Below the pieces are notes generated by a model. That model was not told the origin of the DNA and made no database searches. It saw nothing but the letters and a program-made list of their open reading frames with translations. Both the position numbers and the translations under genes were made by a program. From Pseudomonadota bacterium (GTDB taxonomy: Bacteria; Pseudomonadota; Gammaproteobacteria; Acidiferrobacterales; Acidiferrobacteraceae), in contig JAKARI010000022.1 of assembly GCA_021819245.1 (NCBI GenBank), positions 1 to 39,306 of the forward strand: DNA of 39,306 bases, in the 5' to 3' direction. Below are positions 31,812-39,306 of the stretch, piece by piece. The stretch's first letter is position 1; the number at the start of each line of letters is the position of its first letter.

Positions 31812-32227
31812 CGGGATGGGCGCTGGGGATGCCACGACGCGCCCTGAGGAGGCCGAGCTGCGCCCCTTTTTGGGCCGCATTATTTTAGGTTTTTCTGATG
31901 CGCCTCCTTGGTTATTCACATTTCAGCCCTGTGTCAAGCCCCCTGGAACCGGTCTTGCGCAGGGCCTTGCGAACCCCCGGGGATCGTCTTTAAGTTATTG
32001 AATTATAATTGAGTATAAAGGCCGCTTATTTTTTCATCAGTTTGAAGCGGAGCCAGTAATCAGGCCAAGCGCGGAATCCTTCCCGCCGCTTTTCAACACA
32101 GTTATCCACAGAGTTTGTGGGTAAGGTGGAATTGCTTTTTTATCCAGCCGGTTAGCGCCGGAATCGCAAGCGGTTTTCAGACCGCATCGGGCGCCGGCCG
32201 AGGGGCCAAGGGGCCAAGGGGCAGGAC
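31812..32227. promoter_or_regulatory. AT-rich intergenic island with DnaA boxes upstream of priA
   Basis: This 416-base gap holds TTATTCACA (31912-31920) and the perfect DnaA box TTATCCACA (32102-32110). A one-mismatch box is present on the opposite strand (TGTGGGTAA, 32117-32125). An AT-rich run from about 31990 to 32018 includes TATAAT (32004-32009), which is unusual in this GC-rich window. GATCGTCTTTAAG at its left side resembles an unwinding 13-mer. The gap may hold the priA promoter under DnaA control or be part of an origin; sequence alone does not decide. Confidence 0.5.
32202..32224 (+). repeat. GGGGCCAA tandem repeat at the priA ribosome site
   Basis: Two perfect 8-bp units (32202-32209, 32210-32217) and a partial third (GGGGC, 32218-32222) end six bases before the priA ATG. 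The last unit probably contributes to the ribosome binding site, so unit number could affect translation. Confidence 0.65.
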
Positions 32228-34390
32228 ATGGTCGCGATACGCGTCAGCTTGCCGGTTCCGTTGCGACGGGGCTTTGACTATGAATATGAGCGGCCGCTCG
32301 CCCCCGGGGTCCGGGTCCGCGTCCCATGGGGGCGGCGTGTCCTGACGGGGTTCGTGATCGAGGTGCCGGCCGATCCGGTCCCCGGTGTGGCCCGGCGCGC
32401 GATCCTCGAGGTGATCGATGATGAGCCGCTTCTGTCGGCCGCGCAGCTGCAATTGCTGTACTTTGCCGCCGACTACTACCATCACCCCCTCGGGGAGGTC
32501 CTGTTTGCCGCCTTGCCCGCGGGTCTCAAGCGCGGCCGGGGTGTCGCTGCCCCTCAGGTCTATGTCCTCACGCCCGAGGGTCAGGCGGCAGCGGATACGC
32601 GTTTTGCGCGAGCCAAACGCCAGGCCGCCTTATGGCAGGCCATCAAGGCCGCGGGCGTGATGACCGAGGCAGCCCTCAAGGCGCTCGGGCCGGGCTTTGG
32701 GCCCGCCATGAGGGCATTATTGGCGCAAGGCCTGGTGGAGCGGCGCGACCCCGAGCGGGAATCCCCGCGCGCGCTGTCCCCCTCGGCCGTGACCTTGCGG
32801 CCGGATCAGCAGGCGGCCTGCAAGGCCGTGGCCGAGGCCTATGGGCGCTTTGCCGCCTTCCTCGTGTTTGGGGTCACGGGCAGCGGCAAGACCGAGGTCT
32901 ACCTGGAGCTCTTGGCGCAGGTGCTGGCCGCCGGCGGCCAGGCGCTCGTGCTGGTGCCGGAGATCGGCCTCACCCCGCAAATCGTCGCGCGCCTCTCGGC
33001 GCGGCTCGGGACCTTCATTGGCGTCCTGCATTCGGGCTGCACCGCCACGGAGCGCGCGCGCGTCTGGTCGGCGGCCGCCGCCGGGCACATCCGGGTGGTG
33101 GTTGGGACCCGCTCGGCGGTATTTGTCCCCTTGAAACACCCCGCGCTTATCATCGTCGACGAGGAGCACGACGCCTCTTTTAAGCAGCAGGAGGGCTTTC
33201 GTTATCACGCCCGCGACCTCGCCGTGTGGCGCGCCAAGCAGCTTGGCATCCCGATCGTGCTGGGATCGGCCACGCCCTCGCTTGAAAGCTACCGCCACGC
33301 GTGCCAGGGCCGCTATCGCCTGCTTACTCTGCCTGATCGCGGGCCGCACAGCGCCCTGCCGGCCGTGCGCCTGATCGATCTGGGGCGGGAGCCGTTGCGC
33401 GCAGGCCTGTCGGTCTCGTTGATCGAGGCCTTGCGCGGGTGTCTTTCACGCGGCGAACAGGCGTTGTTGTTTCTCAACCGCCGCGGCTATGCCCCGGTAC
33501 TCTTTTGCCCGGAGTGCCGCTGGCATGCCCCCTGCGACCGTTGTGACGCGCGTCTGACCGTCCATCTCGGCCGCCAGCGTCTGCGCTGCCATCATTGTGG
33601 TCGTGAACAACCCGTGCCGCAGGCGTGTCCGCAGTGCGGTCATCTCAGGCTTTTGCATGTGGGTGAGGGTACTGAGCGCATCGAGGAAGCCCTGCGCCGC
33701 ATCCTGCCGGGCGCCCGCATCGCACGCGTCGACCGCGACACCACCGCAAGCCGGCTCTCCTTCGAGACGTTATTACAGAAGGTCCATGGGCGCGAGATCG
33801 ATGTCTTGATCGGCACACAGATGCTGGCCAAGGGTCATGATTTCCCCCACGTGACGCTCGTCGGCGTCATTGCGGCCGATCAGGGACTGCATGGCAGCGA
33901 TTTTCGCGCCGACGAGCAATTGTTCGCGCAGATCGTGCAGGTCGCCGGCCGCGCCGGCCGCGCCGCAAAGCCCGGCGAGGTCCTTATTCAGACCTACCAT
34001 CCCGCGCACCCGCTGTGGGAGCCCCTGACTCGTCTTGACTACGGCGCATTCGCCGAGATGGCCCTGAAGGATCGGCGCGATACGCTCTTTCCTCCCTATG
34101 CCTATTGCGCGCTTCTGCGCGCCGAGGCGCGCGACCCCGAGTCTGCGACCCGCTTTCTCGAGGCCGCTCGAGAGCTCGCCAAGGGGCCTCCGGATGTCGC
34201 CCTGGGGTGTGTCCTTCCGGCGGTGCTCGCGCGTCGCGCGGGCTACCACCGCGCCCAGCTCCTCGCGACAAGCCTCAACCGTGCCGCCCTTCAGGGCTGG
34301 CTCAAGGTCTGGCTGCCGCGCCTTGCCAAGACCCCGCTTGCATCCCGTGTGCGCTGGTCGCTCGACGTCGATCCCTACTCGCTCTTTTGA
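32228..34390 (+). CDS. priA: primosomal protein N' (replication restart helicase)
   Basis: A 720-residue superfamily 2 DNA helicase that reloads the replisome at stalled or repaired forks. It has an N-terminal 3' DNA-binding domain (MVAIRVSLPVPLRRGFDYEY) and a winged-helix domain. Walker A is GVTGSGKT (215-222) and Walker B is DEEH (311-314). Eight zinc cysteines follow (427, 430, 436, 439, 454, 457, 467, 470) inserted in the second helicase lobe. Motifs V/VI are IGTQMLAKGHDFPHVTLV and QVAGRAGRA. Length is typical. The ATG at 32228 follows GGGGCAGGAC. Confidence 0.96.
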   Translation: MVAIRVSLPVPLRRGFDYEYERPLAPGVRVRVPWGRRVLTGFVIEVPADPVPGVARRAILEVIDDEPLLSAAQLQLLYFAADYYHHPLGEVLFAALPAGLKRGRGVAAPQVYVLTPEGQAAADTRFARAKRQAALWQAIKAAGVMTEAALKALGPGFGPAMRALLAQGLVERRDPERESPRALSPSAVTLRPDQQAACKAVAEAYGRFAAFLVFGVTGSGKTEVYLELLAQVLAAGGQALVLVPEIGLTPQIVARLSARLGTFIGVLHSGCTATERARVWSAAAAGHIRVVVGTRSAVFVPLKHPALIIVDEEHDASFKQQEGFRYHARDLAVWRAKQLGIPIVLGSATPSLESYRHACQGRYRLLTLPDRGPHSALPAVRLIDLGREPLRAGLSVSLIEALRGCLSRGEQALLFLNRRGYAPVLFCPECRWHAPCDRCDARLTVHLGRQRLRCHHCGREQPVPQACPQCGHLRLLHVGEGTERIEEALRRILPGARIARVDRDTTASRLSFETLLQKVHGREIDVLIGTQMLAKGHDFPHVTLVGVIAADQGLHGSDFRADEQLFAQIVQVAGRAGRAAKPGEVLIQTYHPAHPLWEPLTRLDYGAFAEMALKDRRDTLFPPYAYCALLRAEARDPESATRFLEAARELAKGPPDVALGCVLPAVLARRAGYHRAQLLATSLNRAALQGWLKVWLPRLAKTPLASRVRWSLDVDPYSLF

Positions 34391-34862
34391 CAAGAAACTT
34401 CAAGTTGGCCGCGCTGCCTTTAGGTTTCTGGCAGGCGCCGCCGTGCCCTCCCGGCTACCCCGGCGCCTCATCGCGCATGTCACAAAAGGCCCGGGCATGA
34501 CCTATGCTATGCCTGCGATGGTCTGCGTCCGGCAAGCAAAACCGCCGCCCACAAAATAGAAAAAATATTCGTACGACAATTCCATACACACACGCAAAAC
34601 GCATTACAAGGGCCCTTAAGGCGAAAGCAAGAACCTTTCCGCTCATGTTGTCTGTCCCGTGCGGCCGGCGCTGGTATTCGGCTTTAAGTTGCCCATGCGC
34701 GGCATGTGGCGGCGCGGATCATGGCGCATGTCACGCGGTTTTGACAAGGCGGCAGAAATCCGTTCATATTAGATGTGCAGGAGTGCCCCCTAATAACTGT
34801 GGGGGGCGGTCTTCAGGCCACGACCGGAAGAGATGGCTATATAAGTATAAAAGGAGATGATT
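34391..34862. other. intergenic region between priA and the b561 cytochrome gene
   Basis: No gene is supported here. It contains a perfect inverted repeat AGGCGCCG/CGGCGCCT (34433-34468) without a T tract, two copies of GCGCATGTCAC (near 34472 and 34725), and an AT-richer patch around 34550-34600. It also holds the promoter and a leader hairpin (GCCCCC 34785-34790 with GGGGGC 34802-34807) of the next gene. Confidence 0.5.
34741..34770 (+). promoter_or_regulatory. probable promoter of the b561 cytochrome gene
   Basis: A perfect -35 TTGACA (34741-34746), an 18-base spacer and CATATT (34765-34770) as -10. The leader of about 85 nt contains a six-base-pair GC hairpin before the AAGGAG ribosome site. 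Confidence 0.5.
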
Positions 34863-35429
34863 ATGGAATCACGTCCATGGGATAACGGTACACGGATTGT
34901 GCATGCGGCGCTCGCCATCACAGTCCTCGCGGAGCTGGCGACGGGTCTGGTCGTAGCGCAAGCCACCCGTCCGCACTGGCTTTACATTCACAGCATATTG
35001 GGCATGGCGACCACGCTCGTCATTATCATTGACTGGATGTGGACATGGGCACGGCGCGATCTGCCGATCTTGTTTCCGTGGAACCGCGCCGGGATGCGCA
35101 TAGTGGGCCGCGAGGCCTTCGAGGTGTTTCAGGGCAAACTGCCGGGCACCGGGGATCGGACGGGCCTGTCGAGCTTTGTTCATGGCGTGGGACTGCTCGC
35201 GGTCTCGGGGATGGCCATCACCGGCATCCTGATGTATATGGAGATCCCCGGTGGTTATGGGCTGTCTTTGCACTCGACGGCCTTCGCGTTCTTTACGGTG
35301 CTCGCAACCACGCACCTGTGGCTGTCGTATGTCGTCTGGGCCTACCTGGTCGGGCATGTGTTTTTCGCGCTCCTGCAGCAGGTGCTCGGCCATAACGTCC
35401 TGCGGCATTTTTACCTAGACCATCATTGA
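34863..35429 (+). CDS. cytochrome b561-type membrane haem protein
   Basis: A 188-residue integral membrane protein of the bacterial b561/hydrogenase b-type cytochrome family, which passes electrons between quinones and a redox partner. Four to five hydrophobic segments are visible (about 14-32, 43-60, 103-127, 138-160 and a short one at 160-175). Candidate haem-ligand histidines are H14 (RIVHAAL), H43 (YIHSILG), H107 (SFVHGVG) and H165 (LVGHVFF). The start is ATG at 34863, six bases after AAGGAG; an ATG two codons earlier abuts that ribosome site. It stands alone with its own promoter and terminator, and no hydrogenase or dehydrogenase partner is nearby. Confidence 0.8.
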   Translation: MESRPWDNGTRIVHAALAITVLAELATGLVVAQATRPHWLYIHSILGMATTLVIIIDWMWTWARRDLPILFPWNRAGMRIVGREAFEVFQGKLPGTGDRTGLSSFVHGVGLLAVSGMAITGILMYMEIPGGYGLSLHSTAFAFFTVLATTHLWLSYVVWAYLVGHVFFALLQQVLGHNVLRHFYLDHH

Positions 35430-35438
35430 TGGGAAGGT

Positions 35439-35473
35439 GCCCCGGTACCCTCTCAGGGCGCGGGTGCCGGGGC
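35439..35473 (+). terminator. terminator after the b561 cytochrome gene
   Basis: GCCCCGGTACCC (35439-35450) pairs with GGGTGCCGGGGC (35462-35473) over 12 positions with one G-U wobble. It begins ten bases after the stop and is followed by CTTTG, a short U tract. Confidence 0.65.
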
Positions 35474-35798
35474 CTTTGATGCTTGCCAAATACGCACTGC
35501 CTTTTGCGCGCGCCCGCGGGCGGTCCATGGCGAGTCTGTGTGTCGCGCGGGCCTCGTTACCGTCGACGATCTCTGGTGACCGATTGGCGGTGGCCTTTCA
35601 CCCTCTCTTTTCTGATCGCGACCGTGCCGCGTCGGCCGGGGGCGTGTGCACCAACAGGCCGCCGGGGCAAGGCGGCACCGGCCCTTGGGTGGTGCGCCCT
35701 CGTATCATGAGCCCATCATTATTTCGGGGTTGTTTCCGTCAAGCTGTGCAACTTCCCTCCTGGTGCGAGGAAGGGCTTCATCAGCCTGACTAGGTCTC
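35474..35798. other. intergenic region, no gene seen
   Basis: I see nothing I can support as a gene. Because a decayed ureG follows directly, this stretch may be remains of a urease accessory region, but no ureF, ureE or structural urease motif is recognisable. Confidence 0.4.
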
Positions 35799-36241
35799 AT
35801 GGGAACGGGCCCTTGCGGGTTGATGTCGGCAGGCCGGTGGGCTCGAGCAGGACCGCGCTCGTCGATACCCTGTGCAAGCACATGCGCGATAGCTATGAGA
35901 TCGCGGTGGTCGGCAACGATATCTATACCCGCGAGGGCGCCAAGTTTCTGATACGAAGCGGCGCGTTTAGCGTCGAGATCGGCAGTTGCCCGCATACCGC
36001 GATCCGCGAGGATGTGTCCATGAATCTTGCCGCCGCCGACGATCTAGCCCGCCACTTCCCAGTCCTCGACCTGCCCGCCATTAACAGGATCAATCTCGCG
36101 CCGTATGTCCGGGCCTCGCTCGAGGTCGTGTGCCCTAATGCTGCCCGTATGCGCCGCGCGCGCCCGTTTGCCTTAACGGACCTAAAGATTGGGGGGCTGT
36201 CCGATGTCGCGTCGTTTCTCGAGCGTGAAGGTGGTCTTTAA
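35799..36241 (+). pseudogene. ureG: ureG remnant (urease accessory GTPase)
   Basis: The translation aligns with UreG, the GTPase that delivers nickel to urease. Recognisable segments are RVDVGRPVGSSRTALVDTLC, SYEIAVVGNDIYTREGAKFL, GSCPHTAIREDVSMNLAAAD, NRINLAPYVRASLEV and RRARPFALTDLK. The ATG at 35799 (M-G-T-G-P) is out of frame with the rest by one base in a C/T stretch. The Walker A motif GPVGSGKT has become RPVGSSRT. The central part holding ESGGDN and the switch regions is deleted, leaving about 142 codons versus about 205. No other urease gene is in the window. Confidence 0.85.
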
Positions 36242-36698
36242 GGCCTTCCCGCTGCCTCGTTAAAGGGCAGGCGCAACCGCCACTTGCACCGGAAGCGGGC
36301 GCGCGGGGCATGGCGCGGCACGCCACTGCGGCAAAAACCCCCTGGTCATCTTTGTATACCGCGCATCTACGGCCCACCCCACCATCTTGGCACCGTTCTT
36401 GCTCAAGACGCTCCTCGAGCAGTTAAATGGGGAGGACCCCAATGTGTATCAATAACGACCTGAAGGCGATTGTTCCCAAAAGAAATATTGGCGGGGGCCA
36501 TGCTTGCGCCATGTTTCGGGGACATGGTCCAGCAAACGAGAGGCCGGGACACTTCTCGCAGCCGACGTTCATGCAGGTGCCGGCATCCAGGGATGACATT
36601 TCATAGCTAAAGGCGCGCTTCCGAGCTAATCCGGATGGGCAAGCCCTCCGCGGCCCATGGCGCGCCCACAACACAATCTGACAAAGAGGAAGGACATT
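36242..36698. other. intergenic region upstream of the outer-membrane protein gene
   Basis: No coding region is supported. One small hairpin is visible, CCATGT (36509-36514) with ACATGG (36522-36527). The porin ribosome site AGGAAGGA sits at the right end. I see no clear promoter. Confidence 0.4.
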
Positions 36699-37871
36699 AT
36701 GCGTAAGATGCTGTTTGCGGTACCGGTCGCGTTGTGCGGGCTCGGCCTTGCCGCCCCCCATGCCCATGCCACTCTAAACTCACCCACCGCGATCAACTTT
36801 TCGGGTGGCCCGCTTGGAACCCTATCGGCGGAGGGTGTTCTGAGCGCTGCCGGCACCTGGCAAAGCAACCCCGTGACCCTGACAGGCCCAGCTACATACG
36901 GCACCAACCGTAACGCGCGGCTCGACATCACAAACGCCGAACTGATCCTGCAGAAGACCACCGGTCTCGTGCAGTTCTTTGCCATGGCCGGGTCCTACAA
37001 TTTCCCGACCCTCGGCCAGGCGATACTTCCGACCCCCGCTATACCCGACTATTATTATGGGGCAGTCCCGGAGGCCTACCTCACGCTCGCCCCGACCAGC
37101 AGCTTTTCGGTCGAGGTCGGCAAGCTCCCGACCCTGATGGGCGGGGAGACCACATGGAGCTGGATGAATCAGAACATCGAGCGCGGTCTCCTCTGGAGCA
37201 GCGAGAACGCCGTCAGCCGCGGCGTGCAGGCTAATTACGCCGTGGGGCCGGTCAGCGCCTCGCTGTCGTTCAATGATGGCTACTATTCCGGGCACTATAA
37301 CGTCCTGACGGGGCTAGTCAGCTATGCCGTGAACAAGAACAGCACCGCCTCGGTGTTCTTCTATCACCACTTCGGCTCGACCATCATCAACGATACGACG
37401 CTAAACAACGTCTACGCCGCCCCGGAGAATCTCGACAACAGCGATATCTATAACCTGCTCTACACGACCAAGATCGGCGCGCTCACCGTGTCGCCCTATC
37501 TGCAGTACATCTATGCCCCGAGCTCGGCGACGCTCGGAGCGGGTTATGGCCACTCCGATCACGTCTTCGGGGCCGCGATGATCGCCAACTATCACTTCAC
37601 GCCAATGTGGTCGACGGCGGCGCGCGCCGAGTACGAGACCAGTACTGGTATCTCGACCGACTCCAATGCGGGTAACAATAACCTGCTTGGCTACGGCCCC
37701 GGCGCCAAGGCCTGGTCGTTTACGATCACGCCGACTTTCCAGGACAAGGGCTTTTTCACACGCGTCGAGTTGTCGCTCGTGCGTGTGACGAATGCGACTG
37801 CAGCCTTCGGCAGCGCCGGCACTGCGCCCAACCAGTTCCGCGGCATGGTGGAGACAGGCCTTATGTTCTAA
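36699..37871 (+). CDS. outer-membrane beta-barrel (porin-like) protein
   Basis: A 390-residue secreted protein. The signal peptide MRKMLFAVPVALCGLGLAAP is followed by AHA as a likely cleavage site. The mature part is made of alternating amphipathic strands rich in Tyr, Ser, Asn and Gly (ASVFFYHHFGS, AYLTLAPTSSFSVEVGKLPT, MIANYHFTPMWS). It ends in phenylalanine (ETGLMF), the usual barrel-assembly signal. It looks like the BBP2/OmpL-type porin group, in which a VxxGKxPT segment recurs. The ATG at 36699 follows AGGAAGGA. Two hairpins, one a strong terminator, follow the gene. Its substrate cannot be read from sequence. Confidence 0.85.
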   Translation: MRKMLFAVPVALCGLGLAAPHAHATLNSPTAINFSGGPLGTLSAEGVLSAAGTWQSNPVTLTGPATYGTNRNARLDITNAELILQKTTGLVQFFAMAGSYNFPTLGQAILPTPAIPDYYYGAVPEAYLTLAPTSSFSVEVGKLPTLMGGETTWSWMNQNIERGLLWSSENAVSRGVQANYAVGPVSASLSFNDGYYSGHYNVLTGLVSYAVNKNSTASVFFYHHFGSTIINDTTLNNVYAAPENLDNSDIYNLLYTTKIGALTVSPYLQYIYAPSSATLGAGYGHSDHVFGAAMIANYHFTPMWSTAARAEYETSTGISTDSNAGNNNLLGYGPGAKAWSFTITPTFQDKGFFTRVELSLVRVTNATAAFGSAGTAPNQFRGMVETGLMF

Positions 37872-37882
37872 CCCCCCCCATG

Positions 37883-37923
37883 AGGGACGCGAGCTAGCGG
37901 TTTACGCCCCGGCCCGCGTCCCT
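37883..37923 (+). terminator. hairpin after the outer-membrane protein gene
   Basis: AGGGACGCG (37883-37891) pairs perfectly with CGCGTCCCT (37915-37923) and is followed by TTCTG. It starts 12 bases after the stop codon. Confidence 0.5.
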
Positions 37924-37946
37924 TTCTGCCTTAAGGCGAGACTCGT

Positions 37947-37972
37947 GGGCGCGGCTATGCCGCGCCCATTTT
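37947..37972 (+). terminator. rho-independent terminator
   Basis: GGGCGCGGC (37947-37955), loop TAT, GCCGCGCCC (37959-37967), then ATTTTT. The stem of nine GC-rich pairs and the U tract make this a strong terminator for the porin transcript. Confidence 0.8.
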
Positions 37973-38012
37973 TGCCCCCCCAACAAGGGCGTCGCCTGGA
38001 TCCCATAGCGGC

Positions 38013-38209
38013 CTAACGGGTCTTTGCGTCATCGGTATACCCTCCGCGCAATCCCGGGCGCCGCCGTTGCCACAAGGCATAGAGGGCGGGGGCCACGAGC
38101 AGTGCCAGGAGTGCTGCGTTGAACATGCCACCGGCGATGGGGCGGCGATGCGCTTCATGACATCGGCGCCGGCCCCGTGACTGAACATGATGGGCAGGAG
38201 CCCTCCGAC
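38013..38209 (-). pseudogene. C-terminal remnant of a metal-type RND efflux pump (CzcA/CusA-like)
   Basis: Reading the minus strand from 38209: GGLLPIMFSHGAGADVMKRI then AAP, a one-base deletion, then IAGGMFNAALLALLVAPALYALWQRR and the stop at 38015-38013. This is the last transmembrane part of heavy-metal RND transporters (family pattern SHGAGADVMKRIAAPMxGGMxxxxxLxLxVxPALY). The gene is broken twice: by the frameshift near 38141 and by the IS3-family left end at 38210. The remaining 1000-odd codons are not in the window; if the insertion was simple, they would lie beyond the right edge. Confidence 0.8.
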
Positions 38210-39151
38210 TGATCCTCCCCCAGTTTCCCGGACACCCGGTTAAAGAGAATACACTCTTGACCTTAAGGTGAACGAATGAAAGCCAAGAAACCAATCGGGA
38301 AGATGACCCGCAAGCGTACCAGTGACGAATTCAAGGACCAAGCCCTAAAGCGCGCCGAGCAAGATGGCGTGGCCCTGGTGGCCCGGGACCTCGGGATTGC
38401 AAAGACCCAGATATACGCCTGGCGGCGCAAGCGCGAGCGGGAGGGCGCGGTCACCGAGGAGCAGAGGCTGAAGGACGCGGAGCTTGCCCGCCTGAAACGG
38501 GATATGGCGCGCCTCGAAGAGGAGAACGCCTTCTTAAAAAAAGCCTCGGCGTACTTCGCGGCGAGACACTCGAAGTGAAGTACGCCTGGATCCGACGCCA
38601 CGAAGCAGACCACGCGGTCTCCCTCATGTGCCGCCTGTTGTCGGTCTCCCGCAGCGGCTATTACGATGGGCGGGACCGTCCCGCCCCGCCCCGCGCACAA
38701 GCCGATGAGGGCCTTCTGAAGGCAATCGAGCGCATCTATGACGACCACAAGGGGCAGCGGCTTCCCGCGGATGACCTGGGCCCTTAGGGCCAAAGGACAG
38801 CGGGTCGGGAAGAACCGCGCAGCCCGCCTGATGCGCCAAAAGGCCCTGGGGCCCAAGGCCGCCCGCAAATTCAAGGCGACGACCCACTCCCAGCACAATC
38901 TGCCGGTGGCCCCCAACCTCTTGAACCAGGACTTCAGCGCCAAGCGCCCCAACGAGAAGTGGGTGTCGGATATCACGTATATCGCCACCGACGAGGGCTG
39001 GCTGTATCTCGCCGTGGTGCTTGATCTCTATGCCCGCAGGGTCATCGGCTGGGCCATGTCGGAGCGGATGACGGTGAAGCTCACCTGCGATGCCCTGCGT
39101 AGGACCTTGTGGCGGCGCAAGCGCCCTCGGGGTGTCATCCTCCACTCCGAT
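38210..39151 (+). mobile_element. IS3-family element, truncated
   Basis: The left end begins TGATCCTCCCCCAGTTTCCC at 38210, an IS3-family type terminal repeat, exactly where the RND homology stops. It carries orfA and a frameshifted orfB. Homology to orfB stops after the second catalytic Asp (HSD) near 39151, so the right third of the element and the right terminal repeat are missing from the window. The element cannot transpose by itself. Confidence 0.75.
38276..38578 (+). CDS. IS3-family transposase OrfA
   Basis: A 100-residue helix-turn-helix protein: TRKRTSDEFKDQALKRAEQD starts the HTH_Tnp_1 domain. The recognition helix is VARDLGIAKTQIYAWRRK. The C-terminal leucine-zipper-like helix (ELARLKRDMARLEEENAFLK) is used for multimerisation. 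The stop overlaps the orfB start (the ATGA-like overlap at 38575-38578), as usual for IS3 elements, where a frameshift can produce OrfAB. Confidence 0.88.
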   Translation: MKAKKPIGKMTRKRTSDEFKDQALKRAEQDGVALVARDLGIAKTQIYAWRRKREREGAVTEEQRLKDAELARLKRDMARLEEENAFLKKASAYFAARHSK

Positions 39152-39217
39152 AGTAAGAATATCCCTGTCAGGCATTCCCGGGTGAGTTTGACTCCCACAG
39201 CGATCGGCTCATCGTAG
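38575..39217 (+). pseudogene. IS3-family transposase OrfB, frameshifted and truncated
   Basis: It starts as a normal OrfB (KYAWIRRHEADHAVSLMCRL, then LLSVSRSGYYDG). Near 38750 it shifts frame: family members read DDHKGRYGYRRMTWAL, and here RMTWALRAKGQRVGKNRAAR continues in another frame. The integrase core follows with the first Asp (WVSDITYIATDEGWLYLAVV) and the second (VILHSD). After HSD the sequence diverges to unrelated residues and stops at 39217. The catalytic Glu and the C-terminus are absent. Confidence 0.82.
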
Positions 39218-39306
39218 AGGTGCTTGATGCCGTTGGGCATTGCCGGCGTCCTGACCTACACTCTGATCGACAATGTTTGTCTTTCCCCGGACCTGCCGAC
39301 CGCCCG
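39152..39306. other. unrecognised sequence at the right edge
   Basis: After the break in orfB the sequence is not IS3-like. A minus-strand frame from 39240 (MPNGIKHLYDEPIAVGVKLT) runs into the transposase region, but I do not recognise it and it has no clear ribosome site. It may belong to a second mobile element that truncated the first. Confidence 0.35.

Overview
The window is a GC-rich bacterial chromosome segment, most probably from a gammaproteobacterium. The central block (ponA divergent from pilMNOPQ, then aroK-aroB-gltB-gltD-hemE, followed by priA) has the gene order known from Pseudomonas and its relatives. Nothing in the sequence fixes the genus. An acidophilic or chemolithotrophic relative such as the Acidiferrobacter/Ectothiorhodospira group is only a guess from general character.

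Layout. 1-1213: the 3' part of an IS200/IS605-type element whose tnpB carries a one-base frameshift, with its right-end hairpin. 1368-2402 (-): class I fructose-bisphosphate aldolase. 2403-4060: a gene-poor, apparently decayed stretch. 4061-10841 (-): nrdB, nrdA interrupted by an in-frame intein, then a polyamine operon (speE, pyruvoyl arginine decarboxylase, speD). The operon sits behind a good promoter and a long leader that can fold into a closed RNA structure. 11377-13734 (-): a SPOR-domain protein and argS. 13912-14615: a heavily mutated IS605-like relic with divergent tnpB and tnpA remnants. 14698-17725 (-): a conserved hypothetical gene and PBP1A. 17876-23171 (+): the pilMNOPQ type IV pilus alignment complex. 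23203-31811 (+): aroK, aroB, gltB, gltD and hemE, largely with overlapping or near-overlapping junctions. 31812-32227: an AT-rich island with consensus DnaA boxes. 32228-34390 (+): priA. 34863-37871 (+): a b561-type cytochrome, a decayed ureG and an outer-membrane beta-barrel protein. 38013-39306: the last codons of a metal-type RND efflux gene, cut by an IS3-family element that is itself broken and truncated.

How the genes work together. The backbone is housekeeping: deoxyribonucleotide and polyamine synthesis, arginyl-tRNA, peptidoglycan and pilus assembly, shikimate, glutamate, haem and replication restart. The accessory material consists of mobile-element debris and relics of lost functions (urease maturation, metal efflux), so the chromosome is being reshaped by IS activity.

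The most interesting items are: the NrdA intein placed directly after the predicted thiyl-radical cysteine, with both LAGLIDADG acidic positions and the penultimate histidine lost; the structured leader RNA upstream of speD; the PvlArgDC-containing polyamine operon; the perfect 11-bp inverted repeat upstream of nrdA; and the DnaA-box island upstream of priA.
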